Origin: Mangifera indica
Lineage: Eukaryota > Streptophyta > Magnoliopsida > Sapindales > Anacardiaceae
Assembly: GCF_011075055.1 (NCBI RefSeq)
Contig: NC_058151.1
Span: 10,000,251 to 10,064,250, forward strand
Length of the DNA stretch: 64,000 bases
Direction of reading: 5' to 3'
Shown here: piece after piece, positions 40,115 to 52,990 of the stretch
Position numbering within the stretch: position 1 is the stretch's first letter
How the letters are laid out: each line of letters starts with the position of its first letter
Program-made: the position numbers and the translations under genes
The notes under the pieces: model-generated
The model's database searches: none
What the model was told of the DNA's origin: nothing
What the model saw: the letters and a program-made list of their open reading frames with translations, nothing else

Positions 40115-40215
40115 TTTCCCTTTAATTCAGCCTCATCGTGAAGACCATTAGAAAAATTAATAGATTTCCATTTAATTCAACCCCATTGTGAAGACCATTA
40201 GGAAAATTAATCAAT
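40115..40215 (+). repeat. Local tandem duplication of about 50 bp
   Basis: TTAATTCAGCCTCATCGTGA... and TTAATTCAACCCCATTGTGA... are adjacent copies; each continues with GAAGACCATTAG(A/G)AAAATTAAT. A few substitutions separate them. Confidence 0.75.
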
Positions 40216-40769
40216 TTAATTGGCAGATTTAATCACTTCCTCCTAGCACAATACCAAAACAACTATCCAAATGCTCACAAAACAAAACAAAAAAAGGCTT
40301 CTTCTCTTTATCTTTTAAGTACTATTTAGATTTTTTGTGCTTCCTATTGGGAGAATTAACAACCATAATTATCGATATTTTACCATACATGATATATTTT
40401 CTATAATACGATATAATACAAATAAAAAATGATATGTATTATGAAAGGTATTGTAATTAATATAACAAAATGATGTATCGTATCATACAATACATATTAT
40501 CGATACAAATTAATACACTTTTAGAGAAAATGATAATGTAATTAGGGTGTCTATAAAAAAATTAAAATTTTTAAAGGTATTTGTGATATTTTTCAAAATA
40601 ATGACATGTCAGTTATATTTTTTTATTATTTTATTTCTTAAAAATATATCATACGATTGATACGATATATAAAATTAAATTTTCGATATACGATAAGATA
40701 TATAATTTAACTACCATGTTAACAATAGAGCATAAACACTTTATTGATTCATGTACAAAACTGTTCATT

Positions 40770-41110
40770 ACTAATCCAAATTCGGATGCATAATCCTCAT
40801 CATCGTTGAATTCATCCAAATTCGGCTCGGCTCGGTTCGATCGAGCTCAGTTGGCTCGGTATATATTTTTTTAAAATTTTTTATACAAAATGACGTCGTT
40901 TTGATCCATATATATATACAAAACGATGCTGTTTTGATATAAAAACGAGTCAAGCCGAGCCGTAAAAGAGCCGAGCCGAAAACAAGCCGAACTCGAGCCG
41001 AGCCAAGTTCAGCTCGAGTTGAGCTCGAGCCGAACTCGAGCCGGCCATAAAAAAATCGAGCCGAGCTGGCTGCGAGCCGAGCTTGGCTCAGCTCGAATCC
41101 AACCCTATAC
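40770..41110 (-). mobile_element. GAGCCGAGC-rich non-autonomous element
   Basis: A GC-rich island in AT-rich DNA. On the minus strand it begins near TAGGGTTGGATTCGAGCTGA and is filled with repeats of CTCGAGTTCGGCTCGGCTCG type. The middle contains two copies of an AAACGA(C/T)G(T/C)(C/T)GTTTTG-like near-palindrome. The other end has CCAAATTCGGCTCGGCTCGG. It looks like a degenerate TIR element of the type at 240-687. The open frame across it is a by-product of the simple repeat, not a gene. Confidence 0.5.
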
Positions 41111-41748
41111 AGAAGGAAGACATTAAAGTAGTAGCTCACAAGTTATTCTATGCATTTGGCTGGAAAAAACTTGAGTATCTGGTCCTAAAAACACTTATTA
41201 AAAGATGAAAGATTTAATCTCACTATATTCTTGAATTTCTTATGTTGTTCCCTCAATCCAAAAAAGCATAACTTCCAACCTCAACTTATCCATTCTTCAT
41301 TTGTTAAAAGCTAAAAATAGTTTAAGTTTCAATCTATAACTTCTCTTAGCAATATGAGATCTAACACATTCAATAGAATCTAGGAACTGACAACCACATG
41401 AATCTTGTCTTCCCTATTTTGATACAATCTCTTTCAACCATCCCCTTTGATACGATAACCTCGATAGTGATAATGTAGAGGGAAAAAAGTCAACAAGATG
41501 CATACAAAGGTATAAGACAATTGTTGTTGTGGTGGCTTTAACAAATCATCAATCTATGGAGTCAAATTCGGCCTTTAACAAGGTTAAGAGGTCAAATTTA
41601 TTCTCACTAGTGTTGAGGCCAAATATGGCTTATTGGCAATGGTAAAAGCCAAATACAACCTTGCCGATTATAAAGGAGCCTTTTGTGACATATATCGATG
41701 CTACCCTAAGGCTCTCAAGCCATTTCTAGAGATGAATGAGGTGGTGAA

Positions 41749-41976
41749 ATGGGATTTGTTGGTGGATTAGCCATTGATGGTGGTGGTGAGGAATTCATTG
41801 GTGGAGTAGATGCTAGTGGCGATAGAGAACTCCTTGGTGGATTAAATATCGATGATGGTGGAGGCAATGAACTTGGTAGTGGATTGAATGCTTCTAATGA
41901 TAGTGGAGATGAACTTGTTGGAGGATCAGTTAATAGTGGAGATGGTGGTAGTGATGCATGTGACGTGGATTGTTAA
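41749..41976 (+). CDS. Glycine/aspartate-rich repeat ORF, 75 aa, doubtful
   Basis: This ATG-to-stop frame is built from three to four degenerate units resembling ELxGGLNxxDGGGNE, encoded by repeated GGTGGATTAGAT-like DNA of about 55-60 bp per unit. I do not recognise the protein. The end of a Mutator-like TIR repeat (GGGAAATAATTGTTCAACC, about 42200-42220) follows 230 bp downstream, and a weak match to the opposite end lies at 41590. It may therefore be the interior of another TIR element, perhaps a captured gene fragment, rather than an expressed gene. Confidence 0.2.
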   Translation: MGFVGGLAIDGGGEEFIGGVDASGDRELLGGLNIDDGGGNELGSGLNASNDSGDELVGGSVNSGDGGSDACDVDC

Positions 41977-42221
41977 ACAGAAATAGGATAATGTGTCTCA
42001 CTTGTTGAGGGTATTTATATAATTTTAATTGAAAATTGACATTTATATTAAGTGTTCATGGTTGTTTCATAATTTTACTAAAAGATAAACTAATAATTGA
42101 TAGTAAATCAAATGATTGTTATTACAAAGTGGATAATAGATAGCTAAATAGACTTTTTAAATGTAAATGGTGAGAAATCATAGTTTCATCAAAGTTCAAA
42201 TGGGAAATAATTGTTCAACCT

Positions 42222-45065
42222 ATATATAAACAATAGTTTATGAGCAATTAAATAAATATATATACCAAATTTTTTTCATATAAAATCAAGGTCAAAAACC
42301 CAAAAATTTAATACAGAAACAAAGATATTAATCTAAACTTGAAACTTTAATATTTTTTATCAAAAGAATCTCTTGCAACCCCATTTTTATCCGTATTCAT
42401 AAGAGACTTCACAAAGATGTGAATGATAGAATTGATAGATAATTAATAATATTATTAGATGTTTGTGCTAAAATTGGTGAGGAAGAAAGGATTGAAGAAG
42501 CCAAATGCAATGAAAAAAAGAAAGAATAACACTTACCTTTCTAGCTTATAATTGATGTCTGAAATTCTCACCGTGAGAGATGACATTTATGTTTTTTAAT
42601 TGTAAATATGAAACAAATTTACCTATTTAAAGCACACAATTAGAAGACATAATAATAACCTATAATTCTCCATTGAGCAACCTTAAAAAATTATTTTATT
42701 TAAATGATTCGAAAGATTGAAAGCTAAACCCCTAGGAACTTAGGTTGGCATGTCATTGGAAAAAAGCATAACAATGTAATCATAAGAAAAATTGTGATTA
42801 AGAATAAAATCATAAAAATAATATAAAAAAACCAAAGCTTTATTAAAAAACAGTTAAATTTTTAAGTGTCAATGATTTTATAAATGATTAAATACTCTAA
42901 AGAGATAAATTATTACATTCTCTTTAATAAGAGAGGCTTTATTTTTAAATAAAAAATCTTTTATATTTGTAGGAGGTTTCGGTATTCTAAACAAAACATT
43001 CGTTAATTTTAAAGAGTAATGTTATGTGTATCTAGTTTTGAATACTTAATTGACTATTAAAACAATATCATCATTTAATTGAATATTACTTTTATCTTCG
43101 ATTTAAAATCATTCAATCATATAATTATACATCATTGAATACTTATTTAGATATTTAAAACTGGGTACACATAATTTTATTGATTTTGAAAAAGAATTTA
43201 ATTGATGTAAAAAATCATTTAGACTTGGGATAACCTTTTAGATAGTTGAATGAAATTTTTCTAAAAAGAACATATTAAAAACACGGATTACTAATTCGTA
43301 GGTTAGTTTGGTTTGATCTCTTAGGATTCATTATACGAAAGGACTTCAGATCGAATCTTGTCATTTTCTATAAATAAACATAAAGCAATACGATATCCAA
43401 TAAGTAATTAGCTATTTGTTTACAATAATGTTGAGGCATGGAGTGGCAAAAGAGTTGTGATGATATTGTTCTCCAAATCTTTGGTGCACTTCGAAAGAAA
43501 ATATGCTTTAACCCACATAACACAATTTGATTCTCAAAGCAATTTAAAAGGCACTCTCAGAAGGAGCCCACCTCTCCATCATTCATCATGAACACAGAGA
43601 AGAGAAAGCCAATAATTAGGCTACATAAAAGCCATGAAATATAGGTAAATAAATGAAAATAAGGTTAAGTGGTCCACTTGACAAATGAAAATGGCTTCTT
43701 TTTGTTGTGCTAGCATGATAGGAGACTAGAATTTAACAATGGGAGGCCTAACAGGGTTCAAGTGGGGTCTTGCACTTTTATTAACAAAGCTGCCTATTTC
43801 CTTGTGGGGGCTTGATACTTTTTGCTCTATGAACAAGCCAATGGATAAGATTTTATTTTTTTTATTTTCTTATATAAGTAACATGAAACGTTGCACTTTT
43901 TAAGGTCATAATTGTGTTATTTGATATTTTGTTTATGTTATATTATTGGATGTTGTTCTATAAGGATGACCCATGAATGTGTTTTACATAGTAAATATAA
44001 GAGACGGGGAAATTATTATTCTACTATCATACTTTGTTTATTTAATAATTTAAATGTTTGTTTTTCATTATGGGAACAAGACAAACTAGCTACATGCACA
44101 AATATTTAGTTACTAGAAAATTACTTTTACAATGCATACTGCAAATAAAATAACAAAGAAAGGTAAAAATTAATAAAGTCAGACTTGCTCAATTGAGTCA
44201 CAACAAGAATATCATCATCCATTGCCTTGAGTTCAGTGTGATTTCCACAAAGTTGGCAGCCCAATATTGTCGTTGCCCTTGTCCCAATTTTTCTTTTAAT
44301 TTAACCTTTATAATCTAATGGTTTATATATATATATATAAAAAACAGAAAATCCTATTCAAATTAAATCATCTTTTGAGATTAAATCAATCACACTAAAT
44401 AGGTAAAAAAAACTCTATATTTAGCGATTAATCTTATAATTATTGTACCAGATATCTAATTTTGATACGACGTCAATCAATTTTAAATGCAAACCCTCTT
44501 AAATATATCAGCAAAGTTAAAGTTAGGACTCTGTAATCTTGTTTCAGTTCATGTCAATTTCAGCTCATTTGACTTCATTCTGATTTTCTTTTATTATAAC
44601 AGACTGATATGATTCATTAAAACCTCTCCATTCCTTGCAAAACAATTTATAATTTCATTTTATCTTCTACTACACATCGTTAAGGCCATTGCACAAATCT
44701 CTCTCTTTTTTTTTTTTTTTCTGTTTTCATTTATGGCGCTAGATGCCCAATTCTTCCATAAAGATAACTGCAACAGCTGCAAGGAGTAAACATCTGAAAT
44801 CGATGTTCTGTGACACAGGATGCGGGTGAAATGATGATACCTTTCCAACAACAAACATGAAAACAAAACCCATTCAAAGATTTAAAGACAACAATGTTAA
44901 AGTGACATTTTCCATTTTCGAAGATCCGAAATGCCCAAAGGCAGAAGCTAAGATGTCTTACAAGCTGTTGGTGTAAAAATATAAGAGTTATGATTCTTGG
45001 ACATGCGTACAACAAAACGTCATAGTGGGAGATGAAGAGTGTCAATACAGATCCCAGGTTGATGT
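42222..45065. other. AT-rich intergenic spacer with one MITE
   Basis: Apart from the MITE at 43014-43182 and short AT repeats near 44320, I see no gene or other defined element. The last 400 bp (about 44650-45065) is probably the 3' UTR of the RSRC2-like gene that lies on the minus strand. Confidence 0.5.
43014..43182 (+). mobile_element. MITE copy with probable 9-bp TSD
   Basis: It begins GAGTAATGTTATGTGTATCT and ends GGGTACACATAATTTTATTG, so the inner terminal repeat TATGTGTA is clear on both sides. The flanks AATTTTAAA (43005-43013) and ATTTTGAAA (43183-43191) match at 7 of 9 positions. Confidence 0.75.
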
Positions 45066-48000
45066 TTACAGACCTAATCCAACTGTGCGTCCATCTCGCC
45101 GCCGAAGTCCAGCTGTGTACTGCTTTTCCAAATCCAACTGTAGTTCCCTCTGCTTCTCGGCTTGGAGGAGACCGCTGCCGTCTTGATTGTCGGGTTCGTG
45201 CTCTACTTTCAGTTCGCCTTTCACACCCTACAATTGGCCATACGTACCAAGGCAACCTCAGACTCTAAAAATGAGTTAGTAGGTGAATAAACTCTAACTG
45301 AGACTACTCACACAGGAACATGCAACTATTCTGTTCCCGATGTTACAAGAGCAGACAAACACATTAAAAGCAAGCCTTTACAAAGATAGAGACATTGAGT
45401 TACAGTTTGCGCATATAACAGGAGGAAAATGAGATTTACCATGAGTTTGTTAAACTTCTCCTGTCGATCACGATCACCAAACAATGCGGTGTCCCAGCGA
45501 TGACCAGACTGAAAAAAATTGTTACCAAGTATATTAAGAAAATGCAGGGCAAATAAAAGAAAAGAAAAAGAGACAAATAGTAAGTAGCACAAAGGATCCA
45601 ACAAGTCATTTAGATACAAAAGGGAAGGAAATACCTCTTCTGCAGTTGTACTCTTCTTGTTTCCCCACAGCAGCTTCTTCTTTTGATCAGTAGACAAGTA
45701 ACCACCCCCAACAAGATTCCTATTAACTGTATGATTAAAAAAGTTTCCAATTTGAGTACAATGTCAATGAGTGTCAGTGATACAGGATCTATTAAATTAA
45801 TGGGAACCACATATAAGGTGAACTCGGGCATTATTTCAAGATGTACCTTTTAAGCAATGCTACACTCACAAAGTTAGTAGTCCCAAGCGACGTGAGACTT
45901 TATTACTTATATTACTTAGTACTTACCACATCATCATACCATATATATGAGGTTGAGAAACCAAGTACCATGTTACCTAGAATACAAAGTTAGAATATTT
46001 ACTTGTTAAAGTGTAAAGTTACTCATAACCTTTTCATTCTTTACCATAGCATTAAATGGCATTAGGTTGTCAGAAACAATAAGCAAGAAACCCCAAAAGT
46101 ATAGCAATAATATTCAGGATATTGGCTTGGGAAATATTCATGGTAGTTGACTTGAGACAGACTGGCCAGCAATTATCTAGCAATAACCTTCTGGTCCAAG
46201 TAGTTTATTGACATGCAATGCTTTAAAAAGCAAGTCACAAAAATTAAGCAAGAAAACCCAAAAGTATGCCAATTTTCTTTGCAAGTTTTAAACTAAAACA
46301 AAGTTTTATGATCAAAATTTCATTTGGACATGGAAAGACTAAAACAGATTCAGAAAACTTGGATTACATAGCTCAAAAAAAAAAAAAAAAAACTTCCATG
46401 CCTTATTAAGGAAGAAATGACACCATGCTCATTTCATTGCAACAGAAAGTGGAATTACTAGTAACAAATTGATAGCATCTCTCCAGGGATCAAGAATTAA
46501 ATATCTAAGTAAAATACTAGCCATTCTTCGTTTCCCAAACTAACAAAAGAAAGACATAGGATTCTATCTCAAATCCAAATGATGTTGTGAAAATTGAGAT
46601 CAAATCAAACATTTTCCAATAGTACAAGTACTCGAAATATTATATGAGGATGGTAACGAAATCCAGGCATTTCATACCTAATTCTGCAGCTTTCATTGCT
46701 GCAACTTTTGCAGCATTTAGATCATTTGTGACAGAGTTACCATCATTGGCCTGAGGATTATTAACATTACCACCAGTTTCCTGAGCTTGCATTGAACTTG
46801 AAGACATCTTTTCAGCAGCTACAGTTGTATATGACTTTAAAATTAATCATACAACAACAAGATAATGATCAAATGCACATCAAATAATTGGAGTACAGGT
46901 AGAGATAATAAGTAATACAAAAACAAAAGACAATAACAAAATGGTTACCATCTTTCACAAAATCAGCGCCTTTGTCCCAATTTGAAAACTTTGGCTTCTT
47001 GGTCAGAGTTTCATGATTTTCACTTGCAAAATCAGCTTTTTCCCTATAGCACCGGTCCTTGTCCCTGTTTGTTTCCCTATCATCATATTTCTTCTTCTCC
47101 TCTTTGGCAAGCTTTTGCCCATCCAGCTCCTTCAAGTCACTCTTATATGCTTCTTTTAAGCGGTGCCCACCATGGTCACTCCCAGATGAATCATTCCGAT
47201 GACCCCTTGATTCTTCATAGGCAACTGCCTGATCATTTCTATAGTCTCCTGAACTCCAACGATAATCTCTTTTTTCGTCTCTGCCATACCTATTCTGCTT
47301 ATGCCAATCTTTATCTGTTTCTTCAGAATTTGAGCTAGTGTGCCTCCTAGCAGATCCAGCTCTATCAAATGAGGAATCCTTATCTTTATATTTCTGACGC
47401 TCTAAGTACGACAACTCTTTCTCCTTATCCTTGCTTCTATGCCCAGTAACATCATTTCTATAACAGATAGATTTGTTAGCACCACTCATATAGTCTTTAG
47501 ACCTATCATGATCACTTTCTTGTCCTGCATAATCAGTACGAGTAATTGTTCTTGCCCCGCGACCAGTACGAGAGGATGACCTCTGATCATTTCTCTCTTC
47601 ATGATTTGCATGCCTGCCATGTTTGCCATGTTCATCACACCTAGAGTAACCATGTGAACTCCTGGCAGATTGGCGATCAGAATATCTATATGAGTCACCA
47701 CCTCTACCATACTGGTTTCGAACAGAGTCCCTGTTCAATTCCCTCTCATCATCCCTCCTTCTTTGTTGATGTTTAGAAGCTTTTGCAGGATCTTCTCTTG
47801 AAAATACTGGGCTAGAGCTCCTGTCATGTTTAGGACTCCCTATATACAAAGAAACATGATATTTATGCACAAAATAATCAATGAGAGTATTACTACAAAT
47901 TAACCTTTAAGCTTTAAGATCTTGGATATAATGTTAGAATCTCAATTTATAAACAATTCTAATTTTCAACCCATAGCATCACCAGCAAAGAACAAGTCCA

Positions 48001-48658
48001 AATACGCTAATATTTCAGCAATAATTGCATGCCAGGATAACCATAATGAAAAGTAATCAAAGCTTTGTCAAAAAGCATTCTGGATGGTTTGATTTCCAAC
48101 AGTCCAAGTGACTAACAACAAAGAATTATGTTTTGTCTTTATGTTTACTATTAAATATTGAAAACATTAATCACATCAAATTCACTAAATAGGGTCTATC
48201 TCAACTCCAGAAGATAATTTAACATAGAAGACCCAACCACCGGGTAGTTCTATGACCATCCCAAAGACCTGGTCCATGGTAAGCTAAACTTGTAACATTT
48301 TTTTTCTTCCTACTCCAACTAAAAATAACGTCATGGTACTTTCTGCAATTTCCCCACCTGCACATTGTCTAGTTAAAAGAATAAGCATGACCAGTTTATG
48401 CACACAAAGATGCACGCAACAAACAGCTAATTGTTTTAATTGTTCCATATTAAGACAAAATCACTAGGCTACATACTTCGAGAATACCAAAATAAACTCC
48501 AATAGTATTAGACAAACAAGAATGGAAAACTAACCATCAGATGAAGGCGACCCATTAACTGGAGAACGACGCCGATACTTCCTATTTCCCGCATCATTTG
48601 AGGGCTTGCGAAATGCTGCTTTTGCGTCCGCAGCATCTGGAGGAGAAGAAGACTGCAT
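45066..48658 (-). CDS. RSRC2: RSRC2-like nuclear protein with C-terminal SMAP domain
   Basis: Six coding exons on the minus strand give 492 residues in frame: 48658-48535, 47839-46949, 46818-46678, 45726-45635, 45508-45440 and 45227-45066. Exon 2 (297 codons) is a long, low-complexity, highly charged tract of Arg, Ser, Asp, Lys and His, as in splicing-associated RS-like proteins, and should target the nucleus. The C-terminus carries the SMAP signature: KKLLWGNKK (about 402-410), WDTALFGDRDRQEKFNKLM (421-439) and a final RRRDGRTVGLGL. This domain defines the small acidic protein/RSRC2 group, whose plant members have no firmly established role that I know of. The ATG follows an acceptor (TTTACAG) by one base, so a 5'-UTR intron is likely. 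Arabidopsis At3g56720 is, as I recall, the orthologue. Confidence 0.92.
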
Positions 48659-48660
48659 CC

Positions 48661-48941
48661 TGTAAAGATAATAAATTTATTAAAGCATCACAAGTTAATT
48701 GAACGTAATCAAAAGCACACCCAGACCCCCTAAACGACAAACCCTAACCAATATAACTACAACAATTAGATTAAAAAACAGAAACCCTTAAACCATTGTG
48801 TCTCTGGGTTTCTTTATTATTCAAATTCGTAAGTTTAATTTTAGGAAACTTGGGAAATTTGGAAAACAACAACAGTTAATATCGCAATTTTGATGAAATG
48901 ATAATAACAGTTGAAGTGTGAGACTGTGAGTAGAGAGAACC
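48661..48941 (-). other. Probable 5'-UTR intron of the RSRC2-like gene
   Basis: The coding exon begins right after an acceptor (ATTATCTTTACAG|G), and a GCAG|GTTCTC donor-like site sits at about 48941. The leader exon would then be about 48942-49110, a TTGA/TTAGGGTT-type untranslated stretch. Inferred from splice-site appearance only. Confidence 0.45.
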
Positions 48942-49139
48942 TGCAAAAAGGAATCTGGGGCTCAATTGAACAAAAATTGTCTCATTTAGTGAGTAAAATT
49001 GATGGGTTGATATATTTAGGTTTAGGGTTCGTTTGAATTTGATTTAGGGCTTTAAAATTAAGCTACAAATACAGAGATGTGAGAGATGCAATCAGAGGAT
49101 CTCAACGAAACCCTGGATTCTCTACGTGTTCAGTCTCCA

Positions 49140-52100
49140 TAAATATGATTGAACAAAATTTATGGAATAAATATCTCCTTAACCCTTAAATATTGTCGTT
49201 TATCCAAAAACCCCTGATGATTTATTTTTCAAAGTGTTTTTGAAACCCCCTTTCACCATAATTAGAATAAATAATATTTTTTCTTTCAAAATTATATTTT
49301 GTTAGAAAAAATATTGGAGTAAGGGAAAATTAGTAATTTTATTATTTACTAATTTAGAAAAAAAAAACAAAGTTTTTTGTTAGATTCATATGTTTTAAAT
49401 ATGATAATTTAATATTTAAAAAACTCACAAATTAAATTTTGAAATTTTTTCCAATCCCTCATATATTTGAAACTACTATATACCCACAATAATTGTAATA
49501 TAACATTTACACTTATAATTTATTATATTATGTTCAATTTTTTAGGGTGTAACTATTGTTTTTCGAAACATTGGGGATACACAATATTGTAAAATTTTCT
49601 AAATGACCTAAAATTTTCTTTTTAATTTCCACTTACCCTTTGAAAATATTCAAAAAGATCTTTAATATTTTTCAAAAATTAGGTTTGCCCCTTGATATAT
49701 AATTTTATGACAAAGACATTGAAAGATCAAAGTCCTAAGAGAGGGGATTAATTAGGTAATCTAAATCAATTTTTACCAATTTAAAATATTAAAAATATTA
49801 AAAAATTCACACTGCTTAACAATTTTTAGTGACTTCATGAAAATTTCAATAGTTAAATCAAACAATCAATACAAATAAATGACATATAACATAAAATATA
49901 AAGTTAAGGGATTAAAAAATCAAATATACGATGTATAGTGATTTAGCCCAACCCAGACTATATACACTCTTCTAAGTTATCTTCATTAGAGTATTCTACT
50001 AATTCTTGGGTGACAAAACTTCAACCAAACTTTTCTTCACAATACAAACAGCTTCAAGGTGTTATTAATCTTAACAAGTGTTAAAGTTCACTTTTTCTTA
50101 CTAGAAATCTCTAATCTCACCAAGAGAGAACTTCATTCTTTTACAAGATGAATTTACAATAAGATGAAGTTTAAAACTCTTTCAAGGAGTGCATATGAAA
50201 GTTTTAGATTGATACAACTCAAAACAAACGAATTCAAGAAAATGAATAAGTAAGAGTTTTGATTAGAATGAAGCCGAATAATAATTTGCCATCAAATGTA
50301 TAAAAGTTTTAGGTTGCAAAAGTCACTTTCAAATGGATTTGATTGAGTTGATACAAGGGAAAATAAAGTATTGTTATGTACAAAACTAGTCGTTTTAATT
50401 TTCTAAAAAATGCATAATTTGGTCTATCAAATGTATTTCAGTTAATCAACTATAATGTGACACTTCTATGACATTCATGTGACACAAGTTGTTAAAAAAT
50501 TTATCGTTTGATTCTATCAACCAAAAGAAATTCAATCAATTGAATTTTTGAAAGTAAAAATTTATAACTTCTGAATAATCCAGTAGCCACCATAGAAAAA
50601 TTCAGTTAGTCAATTTGGTCAACTAAATTTTATTGTATTTTACCCCTTGAAGTTTTAAAAAGTTTTTTTCCTCCTAAAACTTTGAAAAATGAGAATTTAA
50701 CCTAATTTGGAAAACTCTTTAAAATCAGTTTTGATATATAAAAATTTAGTCCACAAACTTCATAATTTTATATAAGTTATTGAAATTTGATAAAAATTGA
50801 TTTAACTCATTAAGTTTAAAAAATGACATTTTAACCAAAAAAATTTGAAAGCTATGAAAACAAAGTTTTGTAAAAGCTTTCACATGCAAATAAGTATTTT
50901 AATCAAATCAAATGCTTTAAAACTACAAATACATCTACCCAAACTTAAGTTTTTCTTCAAATTTTTAAAAATTATTTATTTGGGTCTTGTCTTTGATTTC
51001 TGTCTTGATACTCCTTGAAGTGTATTAAATAAATTTTTATAATCTAAACTCACACTCAAAAAAGTTATTAGTTAATATACTTAGAGACATATTAGTTTAT
51101 TATTATTAAAATACAGTATAATGACTCTTTAAGTTAATAAATACCTTTATTTATAGGAAGAGAGGAAGAAAGAGTGAGAGTAAAAAGAAATAGAAATAAG
51201 AGGTTTTTTTCTTTAATTTAGATAATTAAAAATTATTTTTAATTTTTGTTAATTTATGATTATATGCTAATTTTTAAAAATAAAAAAAGAAATAAAATGA
51301 TAATTTCACTTTTTAAAATTGTTGTTTATTAACTAAGTTTAATTTTAAATAAAAATTATTATTTATGCTTAATTCGGAGTGGTAAAATGTTATTTATGTC
51401 AAATAATGATAACAAAGATTTTAAGACCAAACTTTGGGTAGGAAAACTTGACTTTTTTCAAAAACTTCCTCAAGGTTATTTAATAGATAAATCACGCGAA
51501 AATTAATTACAATATATATATGTCATGTTGTATGTACCTTTCTAGGCCAAATTTTTCTCCTTTTACTTTTATACGCAAATAACATAATTTGTACCTATTC
51601 TGCCTTTAACATAAAATATAAAAAATTTTAATCTAGAATCAAAACAAAATACACATAAAATCAAACACAAAAAATGCAAGGTATTGCCGAAGTGTTGTTG
51701 CTTGTCAGAGATATTACTGTTTGGATAGTCGTCAGTTGGTTTAATATTTCCCTTTTTTACTACCTTGTGTTTTCTGTGTTTGATCTTACATACGTTTTGT
51801 TCTTATTTTGATTTAGAGTTTTCTGTTTTTCATGTTAGAGGCAAAATGGGTATAAATTATATCATTTGCTTATATAAGTAAAAGACAAAAAAGTTAGCCT
51901 AAAAAGGTATAAATGGCAAACTATATATCTATTTTAATTAATTTTCCTAAATCATAATACCAAATTTAATTTTTAATTTACAAATTAGGCTTAATAACTA
52001 CTTAAAAACAAACAAAACAAAACAAAATTGTGAACCCCAAAACCTACGAAAAGATATTTTTGAAAATTTTCATTAAAAAAATTGTTTCACAACTTACTCA

Positions 52101-52172
52101 AGAATAAAGTGATTAATTCTTAAATTATAACTATCCTAAAGCTACTCTAAAACAATGTGAATAATAATGGGA
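49140..52172. other. AT-rich intergenic spacer
   Basis: No gene recognised. About 49480-49720 is related to the interior of the TIR element at 30836-31547, so it is a dispersed repeat present at least twice in this window. The rest is low-complexity AT-rich sequence. Confidence 0.5.
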
Positions 52173-52560
52173 GGCCAAAAGACTTATTCTCACCTAAGGT
52201 TTAGTGTATTCTTAAATTCTCAAACGTAAAATTTTAAAAATCAAAATATTCATCATTTTATTAAAATTTTCAATTAAGGTTAAAGATAAAAATATTATTT
52301 ATAAGAGATATTAAAAAAACTAAAATTTTATCACATTTTCTCCTTTAGTTTAAAAATTTAACAATGTCCTCATATCCAAAGTTTGAAAATTTAACATTTT
52401 CTCTTTAGGGTTTTCTTTTCTTCTTTAACCACCTCTATTATGATCAATAACTGACTCTTTCTATCCATCTTCCTGTTTCGACCCTTCTCACTCATCTCTC
52501 TTTCCCGACTGACACTACCTTAGCACTCTCTACCTACCATCATTCCAACCGATAATCGAT
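52173..52560. mobile_element. Half copy of the Mutator-like TIR element (copy D)
   Basis: It starts GGCCAAAAGACTTATTCTCA, followed by CCTAAGGTTTAGTGTATTCT, the canonical family end, and continues through the subterminal AAATTTAACATTTTCTCTTT region. I found no matching opposite end before copy E begins at 53039, so this is either truncated or the second end has decayed. Confidence 0.5.
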
Positions 52561-52857
52561 CATTTCCACCCATATACAAAAGCGTTTTGGTTTAAAATAA
52601 TAAAAATTATTTCAACAATATATTTTATGTTTATTTTATTGAATAATAAAAGAGTTTGATAATTTAAAAATTTATAATCTTAATTTATTATAAATTTATC
52701 ATTATTTATTAATTAAAAATTCTTATTTTTAATTAATATAATAAATAATATACATTTTTTTATAATAATTATATTTAATAATTTTTAAAATATTTAAATA
52801 GGAAAATATTCCTTTTTATTAAACTAATTCAATGCAATAATTATTTTTTATTTTTTA

Positions 52858-52990
52858 ATATAATAAAATTATATACATAATTTTATATATAAATAATATG
52901 TTTTATTTTTAATTTAAGATTAACCACTTATGCGTTTTATTTCATTGTTTATGTATTATTTATTCGTATAAGTCTACTCTGATATAAAGT
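52858..52990 (+). mobile_element. Possible degenerate MITE copy
   Basis: ATAAAATTATATACATAATT at the left and the TTTTTAATTTAAGATTAACC core resemble the MITE family. The right end is unclear and no target duplication is evident. Confidence 0.3.

Noticed and set aside
40771..41139. 122-aa minus-strand frame rich in Ala, Ser, Arg and Leu
   Set aside because: It is a translation of the GAGCCGAGC simple repeat, with no domain or transcript signals.
44731..45255. 174-aa minus-strand frame over the last exon of the RSRC2-like gene
   Set aside because: It reads the final exon and 3' UTR in the wrong frame; the spliced frame with the SMAP C-terminus is clearly the coding one.
46982..47338. 118-aa plus-strand frame
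   Set aside because: Antisense shadow of the charged exon 2 of the RSRC2-like gene; Leu/Ser/His-rich composition follows from the opposite strand.
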